Positions 35,785 through 46,006 are shown, counted from the stretch's first letter. The stretch: 64,000 nt of DNA from Streptomyces sp. P3 (GCA_016893485.2 JAFEKX020000001.1:2108001-2172000), one strand, 5' to 3'. The notes: a model not told the origin generated them from the sequence alone. Numbers and translations are program-made.

Positions 35785-36612
35785 TCAGCCGGAAGCGGCC
35801 GGCAGGACCGAGCCCTTGTACTTCTCCGCGATGAACTTCTTGACCTCCGGGAGACGAGCAGCTTCGCGAGCTTCTCGACCCGGGGTCGTCCTCGTTGCCG
35901 CGCTTGACGGCCAGGAGGTTGGCGTAGGGGTTGCCCTCGGCCGACTCCAGGAGGATCGCGTCCTTCGTGGGGCTGAGTCCCGCGTCCTGGGCGTAGTTGT
36001 TGTTGATGACGGCCGCGTCCACGTCGTCGAGCGAGCGCGGCAGCTGCGCCGGGTCCAGCTCCTTGAACTTCAGGTGCTTCGGGTTGGCCGTGACGTCCGC
36101 GGGGACGCGTCGGTGCCCGCGCCCTTCTTGAGCGTGATCAGCCCCTTGGCGGCGAGGGAGTTTGAGGGCGCGGCCCTCGTTGGTGGTCTCGTTCGGTACG
36201 GCGACGGTGGCTCCGTCGCCGAGCTTCGCGATGTCCTGGATCTTCTTGGAGTACACGCCCATCGGCGGCAGGTACGCGTCGACGACCGGGACCAGGTCGG
36301 TGCCCTTGGACTTGTTGAACTCGTCCAGGAAGGGCCTGTTCTGGTAGAGGTTCGCGTCGAGCGAGCCCTCCTGGAGTGCGGTGTTCGGCAGGACGTAGTC
36401 CGTGAACTCCTTGATCTCCAGCTTCAGTCCGGCCTTCTGGGCCAGGTTGTCCTTGATGTAGGCCAGGACCTCGCCGGCCGGCACGGGGGTGGCGCCGACG
36501 ACGAGGGTGCCGTCCTTGCCACCGCCCTTGCCGGAGTCGGAGCCCGACCCGCAGGCCGTGAGGGCGGAGGCCAGGGCGAGTCCGCTGCCGCGAGGACGAC
36601 GCTCTTGCGCAT
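35785..36612 (-). CDS. metQ: Second MetQ-like methionine-binding lipoprotein (frameshifted as assembled)
   Basis: About 275 aa once corrected. ATG 36612 lies 20 nt after the first metQ stop. A signal with lipobox LTAC is recovered by one added G near 36585 (GLALASALTACGSGSDSGKG). NLPA-family blocks follow: AQKAGLKLEIKEFTDYVLPN, ALQEGSLDANLYQNRPFLDE and RSLDDVDAAVINNNYAQDAG. More indels lie near 36165, 36110 and 35870-35890; the end is YKGSVLPAASG. It is clearly a paralogue of the upstream metQ. The disruption density is higher than in its neighbours, so a decaying copy cannot be excluded. Confidence 0.8.
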
Positions 36613-36632
36613 GTCGAGTCTCCCGGGCCGGA

Positions 36633-37469
36633 TCAGAAGGACGGGATGACGGAGCCGGCGTACTTGTCCTCGATGAACTTCTTGACCTCGGGCGAGGTCA
36701 GCAGCTTCGCGAGCTTCTTGACGCGCGGGTCCTTCTCGTTGCCCTTCTTGACCGCGAGGAAGTTGCCGTACGGGTTGTTCGTCGCCGACTCCAGGACCAG
36801 GGCGTCCTTGGCGGGCTTGAGGCCCGAGGAGATGGCGTAGTTGCCGTTGATGACGGCCGCGTCGACGTCGTCCAGGGAGCGCGGGGTCTGGGCCGCCTCG
36901 ACCTCCTTGAACTTGAGGCCCTTGGGGTTCTTGTCGATGTCCTGCGGGGTGGCCTCGGTGCCGGCGCCGGCCTTGAGGGTGATGAGCCCGTTGGCGGCGA
37001 GCAGCTTGAGGGCGCGGGCCTCGTTCACGGCGTCGTTCGGGACGGCGACCGTCGCGCCGCTCTTCAGGGCATCGGCGCTCTTGACCTTGTGGGAGTAGAG
37101 GCCGAGCGGCTCCAGGTGCACGGTGACGACGGGCACGATGTGGGTGCCGCGCTTCTTGTTGAAGTCGTCGAGGTAGGGCTGGTTCTGGAAGTAGTTCGCG
37201 TCCACCGAGCCGTCCTCGGTCGCCGTGTTGGGGACGATGTAGTCCTGGAACTCCTTGACCTCCAGGTCGAGTCCGGCCTTCTTCGCCAGGTTCTTCTTGA
37301 CGAAGTTCAGGATCTCGGCGTGCGGGGTCGGGCTCGCCGCGACGACCAGCGGTCCGCTGTAGTCGGAGGAGGCCGAGGAGGAACCCTTGTCCGAGCCGCA
37401 GGCCGAGAGCGCGAAGGTGAGGGCCCCGGCGGCGAGGACGGCGGTGGTGAGCTTTGCGGTGTTACGCAC
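36633..37469 (-). CDS. metQ: D/L-methionine-binding lipoprotein MetQ
   Basis: 278 aa, intact. The lipoprotein signal MRNTAKLTTAVLAAGALTFA has lipobox LSAC. The mature NLPA domain reads VVAASPTPHAEILNFVKKNL, VDANYFQNQPYLDDFNKKRG, ATVAVPNDAVNEARALKLLA and SLDDVDAAVINGNYAISSG. It captures methionine outside the membrane and delivers it to MetI. It lies 84 bp downstream of metI in the metN-metI-metQ order. Confidence 0.93.
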   Translation of the reverse strand: MRNTAKLTTAVLAAGALTFALSACGSDKGSSSASSDYSGPLVVAASPTPHAEILNFVKKNLAKKAGLDLEVKEFQDYIVPNTATEDGSVDANYFQNQPYLDDFNKKRGTHIVPVVTVHLEPLGLYSHKVKSADALKSGATVAVPNDAVNEARALKLLAANGLITLKAGAGTEATPQDIDKNPKGLKFKEVEAAQTPRSLDDVDAAVINGNYAISSGLKPAKDALVLESATNNPYGNFLAVKKGNEKDPRVKKLAKLLTSPEVKKFIEDKYAGSVIPSF

Positions 37470-37553
37470 GAAAAGTGCCTTTCCTGAAGGGTGTGGCGTG
37501 GTACGACCCCGCGTCGGGTGGTGCGGGGAGCCTTGGGGGAGTGCCGAGGACGC

Positions 37554-38254
37554 TTACGCGGCCTTCAGCAGCCGGAGCCTGGGCCCAGGTCCGGAGCGTC
37601 CGCCGCGGCGGTGCATGGAGCGGGCCGCGTAGTCGCCGGCGAACTGGATGAGGGAGATGACGACCGCGAGGATCGCCACCGTGATCCACATCAGCTGGGT
37701 CTCGAAGCGCTGGTAGCCGTAGCGGATGGCGATGTCGCCGAGGCCGCCGGCGCCGACCGTGCCGGCCATCGCGGAGTAGCCGATGAGCGCGACGACCGTG
37801 GTCGTGGTGCTGGAGATCAGCGAGGGCAGCGACTCGGGTACGAGGACCTTCCGCACGATGGTCCAGGTGCTGCCGCCCATCGACTGCACGGCCTCGACGA
37901 GTCCGCCGTCCACTTCGCGGACGGCCGTCTCGACGAGGCGCGCGAAGAAGGGGATCGCCCCGATCGCGAGCGGCACGATGGCGGCCTCGCGGCCGATGGT
38001 CGTGCCGGTGATGGTCCGGGTGAAGCCCATCAGCGCGACCATCAGGATGATGAACGGCAGCGAGCGGGCCACGTTCACGATCTGCCCGATGACCTTGTTC
38101 GCGGCGACGTTCTGGAGCAGTCCGCCGCGGTCGGTCAGGACCAGCAGGATGCCGAGCGGGAGCCCGCCGACGACGGCGATGACCGTGGACCAGCCGACCA
38201 TGTACAGCGTGTCCCAACACGCCTGGGACAGCAGGGGCTGCATCTCCGACCAGC

Positions 38255-38258
<4 letters not shown>
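37554..38258 (-). CDS. metI: Methionine ABC transporter permease MetI
   Basis: 234 aa, five TM segments, intact. The EAA-like coupling loop is EAVQSMGGSTWTIVRKVLVP. Typical MetI stretches include VARSLPFIILMVALMGFTR and GAIPFFARLVETAVREVDGG. GTG 38258 overlaps the metN stop (GTGA), so the two are translationally coupled. Confidence 0.93.
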
Positions 38259-39288
<1,030 letters not shown>

Positions 39289-39450
39289 TGGGGTTCCATG
39301 ACTGTCGGGTACGCGGGCGTGGGTGTGCCCTGGGTACGAGGGGGAAATGTGCGGGGGGCTGCGTCAGTCACGTACGGCACAAGGCATACGGACATGCACA
39401 TGCCACAGCGGCTCGCTTCGGGGCGCGAGGCTCGGGGGTGCGGGGGCCCT

Positions 39451-39537
39451 CTAGAAGGCGCACATTCGACACATACAACGAGCACCGGGCGTCAGGGTCG
39501 CCTCGGTCGCAAGGGTGCGGCTGCTCGTCGTGGTCAT
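39451..39537 (-). CDS. Putative Cys/Met leader peptide of the metN operon (28 aa)
   Basis: ATG 39537 to TAG 39451. The peptide starts MTTTSSRTLATEATLTPGAR and ends CMCRMCAF, with three Cys and two Met in the last eight residues. It lies 162 nt upstream of metN on the same strand, directly behind a promoter-like sequence whose expected start site coincides with the ATG, so it may be translated leaderless. Clustered Cys/Met codons ahead of a methionine importer suggest ribosome-mediated sensing of sulfur amino acid supply. Short leader ORFs upstream of sulfur genes are known in actinobacteria. The regulatory role here is inference. Confidence 0.7.
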   Translation of the reverse strand: MTTTSSRTLATEATLTPGARCMCRMCAF

Positions 39538-39543
39538 GGAATC

Positions 39544-39570
39544 AGTAAAGCAGACGTACGGTCCTGACAA
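39544..39570 (-). promoter_or_regulatory. Promoter of the leader peptide/metN operon
   Basis: On the minus strand, TTGTCA (39570-39565) is followed by TTTACT (39549-39544, 15-bp spacer) or TACTGA (39547-39542, 17-bp spacer). The predicted start falls at or next to the leader ATG at 39537. Confidence 0.55.
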
Positions 39571-39573
39571 AGG

Positions 39574-39600
39574 GCCGCTGTCCGTATGCCGGACAGCGGC
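39574..39600 (-). terminator. Terminator of the HAD hydrolase gene
   Basis: An 11-bp perfect stem GCCGCTGTCCG / CGGACAGCGGC with a 5-nt loop, 9 nt after the HAD stop and just upstream of the metN promoter. It insulates the two units. Confidence 0.88.
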
Positions 39601-39609
39601 GGACGCCCG

Positions 39610-40259
39610 TCAGGCGCGGGCGGAGATCTCCACTCCTCCGTCGCTGACCAGCGCGGACAAGGCTGACAGGTCACTCACGACAAGGTCGGCGTCGAGCTCG
39701 TGGGCCTGGTGGGTTGTGGCCAATGCCACGGTGATCATTCCGGCCGCGCGGCCCGCCTGGAGTCCCGCCGGGGCGTCCTCGAAGACGACGCAGTCGGCCG
39801 GGTCGACACCGAGCTGGCGGGCGGCGAGCAGGTACGGCTCGGGGTCGGGCTTGCCGCGCGTGACGTCCTCGGCGACCACGAGGGTCTTGGGAGGATGCCG
39901 GCGTGCGCGAGCCGGGCCTCGGCCAGGCGGCGGGTGGCCGAGGTGACGACGGCCCAGCGGTCGGCGGGCAGCGTGTCGAGGAGGTCCCGGGTGCCGGGCA
40001 GCAGGGTCGCGCCGCCGTTGGGCACGTCCTCGACCTCGAGCGCCTCGATCCGGGCGACCGCGGCCGGGACGACGTCGGCGGGCAGCAGGTCGGCGGCTAT
40101 CGCCACGGCGGTCCGGCCGTGCAGTTCGACCCGTGCGAAGTCCTCGGCGGTGATCCCGAACTCTTCCGCCCACCGGGTCCAGCACCTGCGCACGGATTCC
40201 AGGGAGGAGACGAGGGTGCCGTCGTTGTCGAACAGGAGGGCTTGAGCATGGATCGTCAT
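39610..40259 (-). CDS. HAD-superfamily phosphatase (beta-phosphoglucomutase/sugar-phosphatase type)
   Basis: About 216 aa. Motif I is DNDGTLVSS (D-x-D-G-T), motif II VVTSATRR, motif III KPDPEPYLLAARQLG, and motif IV FEDAPAGLQAGRAAGM. A helical cap follows motif I. It probably dephosphorylates a sugar phosphate. One indel near 39893 (AGILP | KTLVVAEDV). Start ATG 40259, divergent from a small membrane-protein pair. Confidence 0.88.
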
Positions 40260-40309
40260 GCACTCGACCCTACGGTCACCGGCGCTATGGCCCGTAATAG
40301 GGTCACTGC

Positions 40310-40669
40310 ATGCTTGATGCCCTGACGCTGGCGATCGGTGTCGCCGCGCTGCTGCTCGCCGCCTGGTGCGGCTGGGCGGCCTACCGTGATCAGCCGACCA
40401 AGGACTGGCACTTCATCGGCATGGCGGTGGTCACGCTGCTTGCCACGGTCCAACTGGTGGTCGGGATCGTGCAGTTGGCGCGCGGCGAGAAGGCGGAGCA
40501 GGGCACGGCGATCTTCGTGGCGTATCTGCTGGGCGCGTTCGCGGCCGTCCCGGCGGCGGGTTTCATGTCCCTGACGGAGCGCACCCGCTGGGGTTCGATC
40601 ACGGCCGCGGCCGGCGGAGTGGTCCTCGCCGTGCTCGAAGTGCGGCTCTACGACATCTGGGGAGGCTGA
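40310..40669 (+). CDS. Small four-TM membrane protein
   Basis: 119 aa, intact. Hydrophobic stretches are LTLAIGVAALLLAAWCGWAA, FIGMAVVTLLATVQLVVGIV, AIFVAYLLGAFAAVPAAGFM and WGSITAAAGGVVLAVLEVRL. No motif is recognised. Its stop is 1 bp before the GTG start of the next membrane protein, so the two are coupled and probably act together. Confidence 0.8.
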   Translation: MLDALTLAIGVAALLLAAWCGWAAYRDQPTKDWHFIGMAVVTLLATVQLVVGIVQLARGEKAEQGTAIFVAYLLGAFAAVPAAGFMSLTERTRWGSITAAAGGVVLAVLEVRLYDIWGG

Positions 40670-40670
40670 G

Positions 40671-41129
40671 GTGACGACCACGGACGAGAACGCAAAGGAG
40701 CACTCGGCGGAGAAGCCGAAGCGGCTCATCAGCGGGCCGGGCATGCTGCTCGTCTGGTTCTACGGGGTGATGGTCGTCGGCGCGGTCTCCCGCTCGGTGT
40801 ACCAGATCGCCACCGAGTTCGACCGGGCCCCGCTCGCCTACTCGCTGTCGGCCGTGGCGGGTGTGGTGTACGGCTTCATCACGTACTCCCTGATCCGCGG
40901 CGGTGAGACGGCCCGCAGGGCGGCACAGGTCTGCTGTGCCGCCGAACTCGCGGGTGTGCTCATCGTCGGAACGCTGACCGTGTTCGACAGTTCGGCGTTC
41001 CCGGACGCGACGGTCTGGTCGTACTACGGCGCGGGGTACATCTTCATCCCCGTGCTGCTGCCGCTGTCCGCGCTGTACTGGCTGCGCAAGAACCGCACGA
41101 CCGGCACCGCCGACACCGTCACGCCGTAG
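40671..41129 (+). CDS. Integral membrane protein coupled to the preceding gene
   Basis: 152 aa, intact. A charged N-terminus (DENAKEHSAEKPKRLISGPG) precedes four hydrophobic helices, the last two VCCAAELAGVLIVGTLTVFD and GAGYIFIPVLLPLSALYWLR. GTG 40671. Function unknown. Its 3' end overlaps the convergent GNAT gene by 11 bp. Confidence 0.8.
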   Translation: MTTTDENAKEHSAEKPKRLISGPGMLLVWFYGVMVVGAVSRSVYQIATEFDRAPLAYSLSAVAGVVYGFITYSLIRGGETARRAAQVCCAAELAGVLIVGTLTVFDSSAFPDATVWSYYGAGYIFIPVLLPLSALYWLRKNRTTGTADTVTP

Positions 41130-41616
41130 CGACGTACGCCTCGACCGGCTTCTCCAGGACGATCATCGGTACGCCGTCGTCGCCCTGGGAGGTGCCTACG
41201 GTCTCGTAGCCGACGCGGCGGTACAGGCGGAGGTTGCCCTCGCTGCGGTGGCCGGTGTGGAGGCGGAACTTCTTGGCGCCGCGCTCCTCGGCGAGGGCCG
41301 ACTCGGCCGCGCGGAGGAGGCGGGCGCCGATGCCGTGGCCCTGGAGGCGCGGGTGGACGCAGAGTTTGCCGATGGCCGCCGCGCCGTCCTCGGTCACCGT
41401 GCCGCGGACCGATCCGACCACCTCCTCGCCCAGCCGGGCGACGTAGACGCAGTCGGCGCCGACCTCGCTCCTGACCGACTCGAGACTCTGGACGAGCGGG
41501 TCGATGCGGTAGTTGCCGTACAGCGCCGCCTCGCTCTGGAAGCACAGGTACTGCAGCCTGAAGATCTGCTCTGCGTCCTGCTCGGTCGCCACCGAGATGG
41601 TCACGCTCATGCCCAT
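41119..41616 (-). CDS. GNAT acetyltransferase
   Basis: 165 aa, intact. The acetyl-CoA binding motif is LCVHPRLQGHGIGARLLRAA, with a terminal YRRVGYETVGTSQGDDGVPM. ATG 41616 has GGGAGG 9 nt upstream; the in-frame ATG 41610 is an alternative. Substrate unknown. Convergent with the membrane protein gene, overlapping by 11 bp. Confidence 0.88.
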   Translation of the reverse strand: MGMSVTISVATEQDAEQIFRLQYLCFQSEAALYGNYRIDPLVQSLESVRSEVGADCVYVARLGEEVVGSVRGTVTEDGAAAIGKLCVHPRLQGHGIGARLLRAAESALAEERGAKKFRLHTGHRSEGNLRLYRRVGYETVGTSQGDDGVPMIVLEKPVEAYVATA

Positions 41617-41662
41617 GTGCGCACGCCTCCCGCTCACCTGATCGCCACTTGGTTCCTCACTC

Positions 41663-42168
41663 CTATCCCCGTGCTTCGAGCGCCGCAACCTCCGGCGTCA
41701 GCAATCGCCGAAGACATCCCAGACATCTGGAACGTTCCGGGCCGAGACTGCCCTGTGAGATACCCAACTCCCCGCGATCTCACGGTAGGTGAGGTCCTTC
41801 GGTGACAGCAGCGCCCCCAGCAGCCGCGGGCAGCGGCCGGGCAGCCGGCTCACCGCGTCGTGCAGCGCGCGGTACCGCGCCGCCGTCAGCGCGGCCTGTT
41901 CCGGGCCTCGGTCGCTCTCGTCGACGGGATCATCGCCGTACGACTGTTCCAGGCGGGCCGTGCGACGGGTGCGCCGGGCCTCCGAGCGGACCGCGCGGCG
42001 CAGCCAGCGCTGCGGGTCGACCGGTGGGCCGGAGGTGTCGAGGAGCTCCAGGAGGCGGACCCAGACGGCCTGTTCGAGGTCGCCGGGCTCCGTTCCGGAG
42101 GCATATGCCTCGGCCGAGGCCTCGGCGGCGAGCAGTGGGCGCAGGGTGGCGACGAGTTGGTGTGTCAT
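41663..42168 (-). CDS. ECF-like sigma-70 family factor
   Basis: About 168 aa. Region 2 (EASAEAYASGTEPGDLEQAV, VWVRLLELLDTSGPP), a basic linker (RSEARRTRRTARLEQSY) and region 4 (LTAARYRALHDAVSRLPGRC, DLTYREIAGELGISQGSLGP). The assembled frame slips near 41740 in GCGGGGAG; the corrected end is LLTPEVAALEARG. ATG 42168 is used; GTG 42177 is also possible. No adjacent anti-sigma gene is seen; glpQ lies upstream behind a terminator. Its regulon is unknown. Confidence 0.8.
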
Positions 42169-42181
42169 ATGCGGCACGACG

Positions 42182-42215
42182 CGGCCGCCCCGGCACGAGG
42201 TTGCCGGGGCGGCCG
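42182..42215 (-). terminator. glpQ terminator
   Basis: A 14-bp perfect stem CGGCCGCCCCGGCA / TGCCGGGGCGGCCG with a 6-nt loop, 27 nt after the glpQ stop and just before the sigma-factor start. Confidence 0.88.
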
Positions 42216-42241
42216 TCTGTCACTCCAACGGGGCGCGGGGC

Positions 42242-43423
42242 TCAGCCGTTGACGAAGTCCGCGCGGGCCAGCAGACCGGTGTCGGCGTTGTCGGTGAAGA
42301 CACCGTCGATGCCGGTGGCGAAGTAGCGCTTGAAGGCGCCGAACGCGTCGCCGTAGGCGTCCGCGGCCGTGCCCCTGCGGTACTCCAGCGGCAGGAAGGG
42401 GTTCTCGTTGCGCATGGTGTACGGGTGCAGGATGAGGCCCGCCTTGTGCGCGTCGGCGACCAGGGTGGTCTCCTTGTCGAGGCTGCCGTCGGCGTTCTTC
42501 GTGATGATCAGGTCGAGCGTCGGGCCCAGGCCGTCCGCGTACGTCGCGATCTCGGCGAGGCCCTTCGGGGTGACCAGGTCGTCGACCGTGCGCGGGTCGC
42601 CCTGGTCGACGAAGTCGAAGGGCCGGGTGCCCGTACCGGACAGCAGCACGACCAGCGGGTTGCCGACCAGCTTGTCGATCTTCTGGATGCTGGTCGGCTC
42701 GAAGGACTGGATCAGGACGGGCGAGTTCTTGCGGTCCTTGCCGTGCTTGCGCAGGATCGTCGAGAGCAGCTTCTCCATCTCGAAACCGCGCTTGCGGAAG
42801 TAGGTGGGGTGCTTCATCTCGGGGTAGATCCAGACCTGCTTGCCGCGTTTACGGGTCTGCTCGTCCTGCCACTTGAGCACCTCCTCGAAGGTGGGGATCT
42901 CCCAGCGGCCGTTGTAGAGCGTGTTGTGCGGGCGGTTGGCCGGGATGCGCTCGATCGCGCGCAGGGTCTTCAGCTCGGCGAGCGTGAAGTCCTCGGTGAA
43001 CCAGCCGGTCGTGGAGACGCCGTCCAGCAGCTTGGTGGTCCTGCGGCTCGCGAACTCGGGGTGGTCGGCGACGTTCGTCGTGCCGCCGATCTCCGGCTCG
43101 TGCCGGCAGACCAGGTGCCCGTCCTTGGTGGGGACCAGGTCACCGGCCTCGACGATGTCGGCGCCCAGGTCGAGGGCGAGGTTGTACGAGCCGAAGGTGT
43201 GCTCCGGGCGGTAGCCGCTGGTGCCGCGGTGACCGACGATCGTCGGCTTGGGCAGGTTTTTGAGGCCACCGTCGTGCCGGGATGACGTGGCCTCGGCCGC
43301 TCTCGCGGTGCCCGCCGGTCCGAGTGCGGCCACTCCCGCGCCGAGCACGGCGGCGCCGAGCAGCGCCCGTCGTCCGGTGCCGCCCGCTCGCTCGTTCGGC
43401 CCCTGCGTTCCCTGCGTGTCCAT
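42242..43423 (-). CDS. glpQ1: Secreted glycerophosphodiester phosphodiesterase
   Basis: 393 aa, intact. A Tat signal (GTGRRALLGAAVLGAGVAAL) precedes the GDPD barrel: HRGTSGYRPEHTFGSYNLAL, ADIVEAGDLVPTKDGHLVCR-HE, QVWIYPEMKHPTYF and DGVFTDNADTGLLARADF. It hydrolyses glycerophosphodiesters outside the cell for phosphate and glycerol-3-P. AGGAGG lies before ATG 43423. In S. coelicolor a glpQ at the equivalent place is PhoP-controlled; here a single GTTCACC-like half-site is visible near 43654-43660. The name is by positional similarity from memory. Confidence 0.9.
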   Translation of the reverse strand: MDTQGTQGPNERAGGTGRRALLGAAVLGAGVAALGPAGTARAAEATSSRHDGGLKNLPKPTIVGHRGTSGYRPEHTFGSYNLALDLGADIVEAGDLVPTKDGHLVCRHEPEIGGTTNVADHPEFASRRTTKLLDGVSTTGWFTEDFTLAELKTLRAIERIPANRPHNTLYNGRWEIPTFEEVLKWQDEQTRKRGKQVWIYPEMKHPTYFRKRGFEMEKLLSTILRKHGKDRKNSPVLIQSFEPTSIQKIDKLVGNPLVVLLSGTGTRPFDFVDQGDPRTVDDLVTPKGLAEIATYADGLGPTLDLIITKNADGSLDKETTLVADAHKAGLILHPYTMRNENPFLPLEYRRGTAADAYGDAFGAFKRYFATGIDGVFTDNADTGLLARADFVNG

Positions 43424-43743
43424 GAAACCTCCTGGCGTCGCCCCGTCGCTGCGCGCCGATCGTAGGTGCGCGCAGATGACGGGCGGGAGACCTCGGCCGG
43501 AACACGACGGTGACGCTGGATGTCGTACCGGATGGCAGGTTTGACCCACCGTCACCAAGGAACGCGAGATGCGTCACAACATGGCGGCCCGGTTACGGGA
43601 CGGTCCTGGCGCGGCACCGCAGGTAAACGTGCGTCAACACTGCGTAAGACCTCGGTGAACCCGATGTGCAATACCCCGGGCGCCGCGAGTATCGTCCTCA
43701 CCTGCACAGACTTATATCGAACCCCTTGACACCGGAGGGCCCG
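43424..43743. promoter_or_regulatory. Divergent promoter region glpQ / acyltransferase
   Basis: 320 bp without a gene. It must hold the promoters of both flanking genes. The only recognisable regulatory string is GGTGAAC (43654-43660), the complement of one PHO-box half (GTTCACC). A second half at 11-bp phase is not clear, so I treat it as a weak hint only. Confidence 0.4.
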
Positions 43744-44414
43744 TTGTCCCGCTTCGCGCTCATCAAGGCAGTGCTCGGACCGATCATGCGCCTGATGTTC
43801 CGCCCCAGGTGGAGGGAATCGAGCACATCCCGGGAGACGGTCCGGTGATCCTCGCCGGCAACCACCTCACGTTCATCGACTCGATGATCCTTCCCCTGGT
43901 CTGCGACCGGCAGGTGCTGTTCATCGGCAAGGACGAGTACGTCACCGGCGAGGGGCTCAAGGGCCGCCTCATGGCCTGGTTCTTCACCGGTGTCGGGATG
44001 ATCCCGGTGGACCGGGACGGGGCGAACGGCGGGGTCGCGGCGCTGATGACCGGCCGTCGCATCCTCGAAGAGGGCAAGGTCTTCGGCATCTACCCCGAGG
44101 GAACCCGCTCACCCGACGGCCGGCTCTACCGGGGCCGGACCGGGATCGCCCGGCTCACCATGATGACGGGCGCGCCGGTGGTGCCGTTCGCGATGATCGG
44201 CACGGACAAGTTGCAGCCGGGCGGTGCGGGTTTCCCCCGACCGGGGAAGGTCACTGTGCGGTTCGGTGAGGCGATGGAGTTCTCCCGGTACGAGGGGATG
44301 GACCGGGACCGGTATGTGCTGCGGGCCGTGACCGACTCCGTGATGACTGAGGTCATGCGGTTGTCGGGGCAGGAGTACGTGGACATGTACGCCACCAAGG
44401 CGAAAGCCGCCTAA
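43744..44414 (+). CDS. plsC: 1-acyl-glycerol-3-phosphate acyltransferase (PlsC family)
   Basis: About 224 aa. TTG 43744 follows GGAGGG at 5 nt. Hallmarks are NHLTFID (HX4D) and GIYPEGTRSPDGRLY (EGTR), with an amphipathic N-terminus (RFALIKAVLGPIMRLMFRPR). It transfers acyl groups to lysophosphatidic acid at the membrane. One indel near 43810 (FRPR | VEGIEHIPGDG). It is monocistronic; a dispersed repeat lies between it and the convergent MFS gene. Confidence 0.9.
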
Positions 44415-44442
44415 GGGTTCTTTGTCGGGTGCGGGTGCGTGG

Positions 44443-44472
44443 GGGCTGGTCGCGCAGTTCCCCGCGCCCCTG
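44443..44472 (+). repeat. Dispersed repeat R1, copy 2
   Basis: GGGCTGGTCGCGCAGTTCCC followed by CGCGCCCCTG, preceded by a GTGCGGGTGCGTG stretch shared with copy 3. It sits between convergent plsC and MFS stops. Confidence 0.85.
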
Positions 44473-44483
44473 AAAGCATCCCC

Positions 44484-46006
44484 TCAGGCGGCGTTTTCCA
44501 GGTTCTGCCCCTTGAGCATGAACCATGCTGCAACTGCCGTTGCCAGTAGGACTGTTGCGCCTACCGCCGATGCCACGCTGAGGCCGCTGACGAAGGCATT
44601 TCTCGCCGAGGCCAGCATCTCCTGGGACGCGTGTGCGGGCATGGTTGCCGCCGCTTCCACCGCGCCGCCCAGTGACTCGTGCGCGCCGCTCGGTGTGCCT
44701 GGCGGGGCCGCGAAGCCTCGGTACACGCCCGTCACGATGGAGCCGAGTACGGCGATTCCGAGGGCCGCGCCCAGCTCGTAGGCCGTTTCCGAGACCGCCG
44801 ATGCCGCGCCTGCCTGTTCCTTCGGTACGGAGGACAGGATGACGTCGGCTGTCACGGTGAAGGAGAAGCCCGCGCCGATGCCGACGACCAGGAGGGCGGC
44901 GCCGAGGATCAGGTAGGCGGTGGACTGGTTCAGGGTGGTCAGTGCGGCCAGGGACAGGCCGACCGCTGCCAGGCCGCCGGCGACGATCGCCCGGACCGAG
45001 AAGCGGCGGGCCGCCCGTCCCGCGATCAGGCCGGCCACCACCGCGCCCACCGCAGCGGGTATTTCGGCCAGGCCCGCCTCGAACGGGCCCCGCCCTGGAC
45101 CAGTTGAAGGTACTGGGAGAGGAAGAACACCAGCCCGGACAGGCCGAGGATGGTCAGCAGGTCGGCCAGGACCGCCGCGCTGAAGCCGCGGTTGCGGAAC
45201 AGGCGCATGTCCAACAGGGGTGCGGGGAGCGTGAGTTGGCGGCGGACGAACCAGTACAGGGCCGCCGCGCCCAGCGCGCCCACCGCGAGCGAGGGCAGCT
45301 CGAAGCCGTGGGTCGCGGCCTCCTTGACGGCGTAGACCACTCCGATCACGCCGATCAGGGAGAGGGTGACGCTGATCAGGTCCCAGGGGCCGGGGTTGGG
45401 GTTCTTGGACTCGGGGAGCGTCTTGATGCCCACCAGGACCAGGACCGCCATCACCGGCAGGTTGATGAGGAAGACCGAGCCCCACCAGAAGTGTTCGAGC
45501 AGGAAGCCGCCCGCCACCGGGCCGACCGCCGTGCCGGCCGAGGCCGTCGCGCCCCAGATGCCCACGGCGAGGCTGCGTTCGCGCGGGTCGTGGAAGAGGT
45601 TGCGGATCAGGGCGAGGGTGGCGGGCATCAGGGTCGCGCCCGCGACGCCGAGGAGCGCCCGCGCCAGGATCATCAACTCCGGTGTGGACGCATAGGCGTT
45701 GAGGACCGAGATCGCGCCGAACGCCGTGGCGCCGATCAGCAGGATCTTCTTGCGGCCGATGCGGTCGCCGAGGCTGCCCATCGACACGAGCAGGCCCGCG
45801 ATGACGAAGGAGTAGACGTCGCCGATCCAGAGGAGTTGGGTGCCGGACGGCTTCAGGTCCTCGCTGATGTAAGGCGTCGCGAGGCCCAGGACGGTCGCGT
45901 CCACGGCCACCAGCAGCACGGCGAGCACGAGGACGGAGAGCGCGAGCCAACGGCCCGGGCGCTTCTCCGTCTCCGACGCGACCGCCGGCCGCAGGGTGCT
46001 GGTCAT
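44484..46006 (-). CDS. MFS drug-efflux transporter, DHA2 (14-TM) type
   Basis: About 508 aa. Motif A is MGSLGDRIGRKKILLIGATA, the D1 motif LVAVDATVLGLATPYIS, and the motif-C-like stretch ATASAGTAVGPVAGGFLL. Fourteen hydrophobic segments are expected. One indel near 45090 (LVQGGA | GPFEAGLAEIPA). ATG 46006 overlaps the stop of the tetR gene (ATGA). Co-transcription with a TetR regulator and a palindromic operator upstream suggest drug-inducible expression. Substrates are unknown. Confidence 0.9.

Noticed and set aside
39289..39450. SAM riboswitch between the leader peptide and metN
   Set aside because: No SAM-I/SAM-IV core strings are visible, and the leader peptide gives a simpler regulatory explanation.
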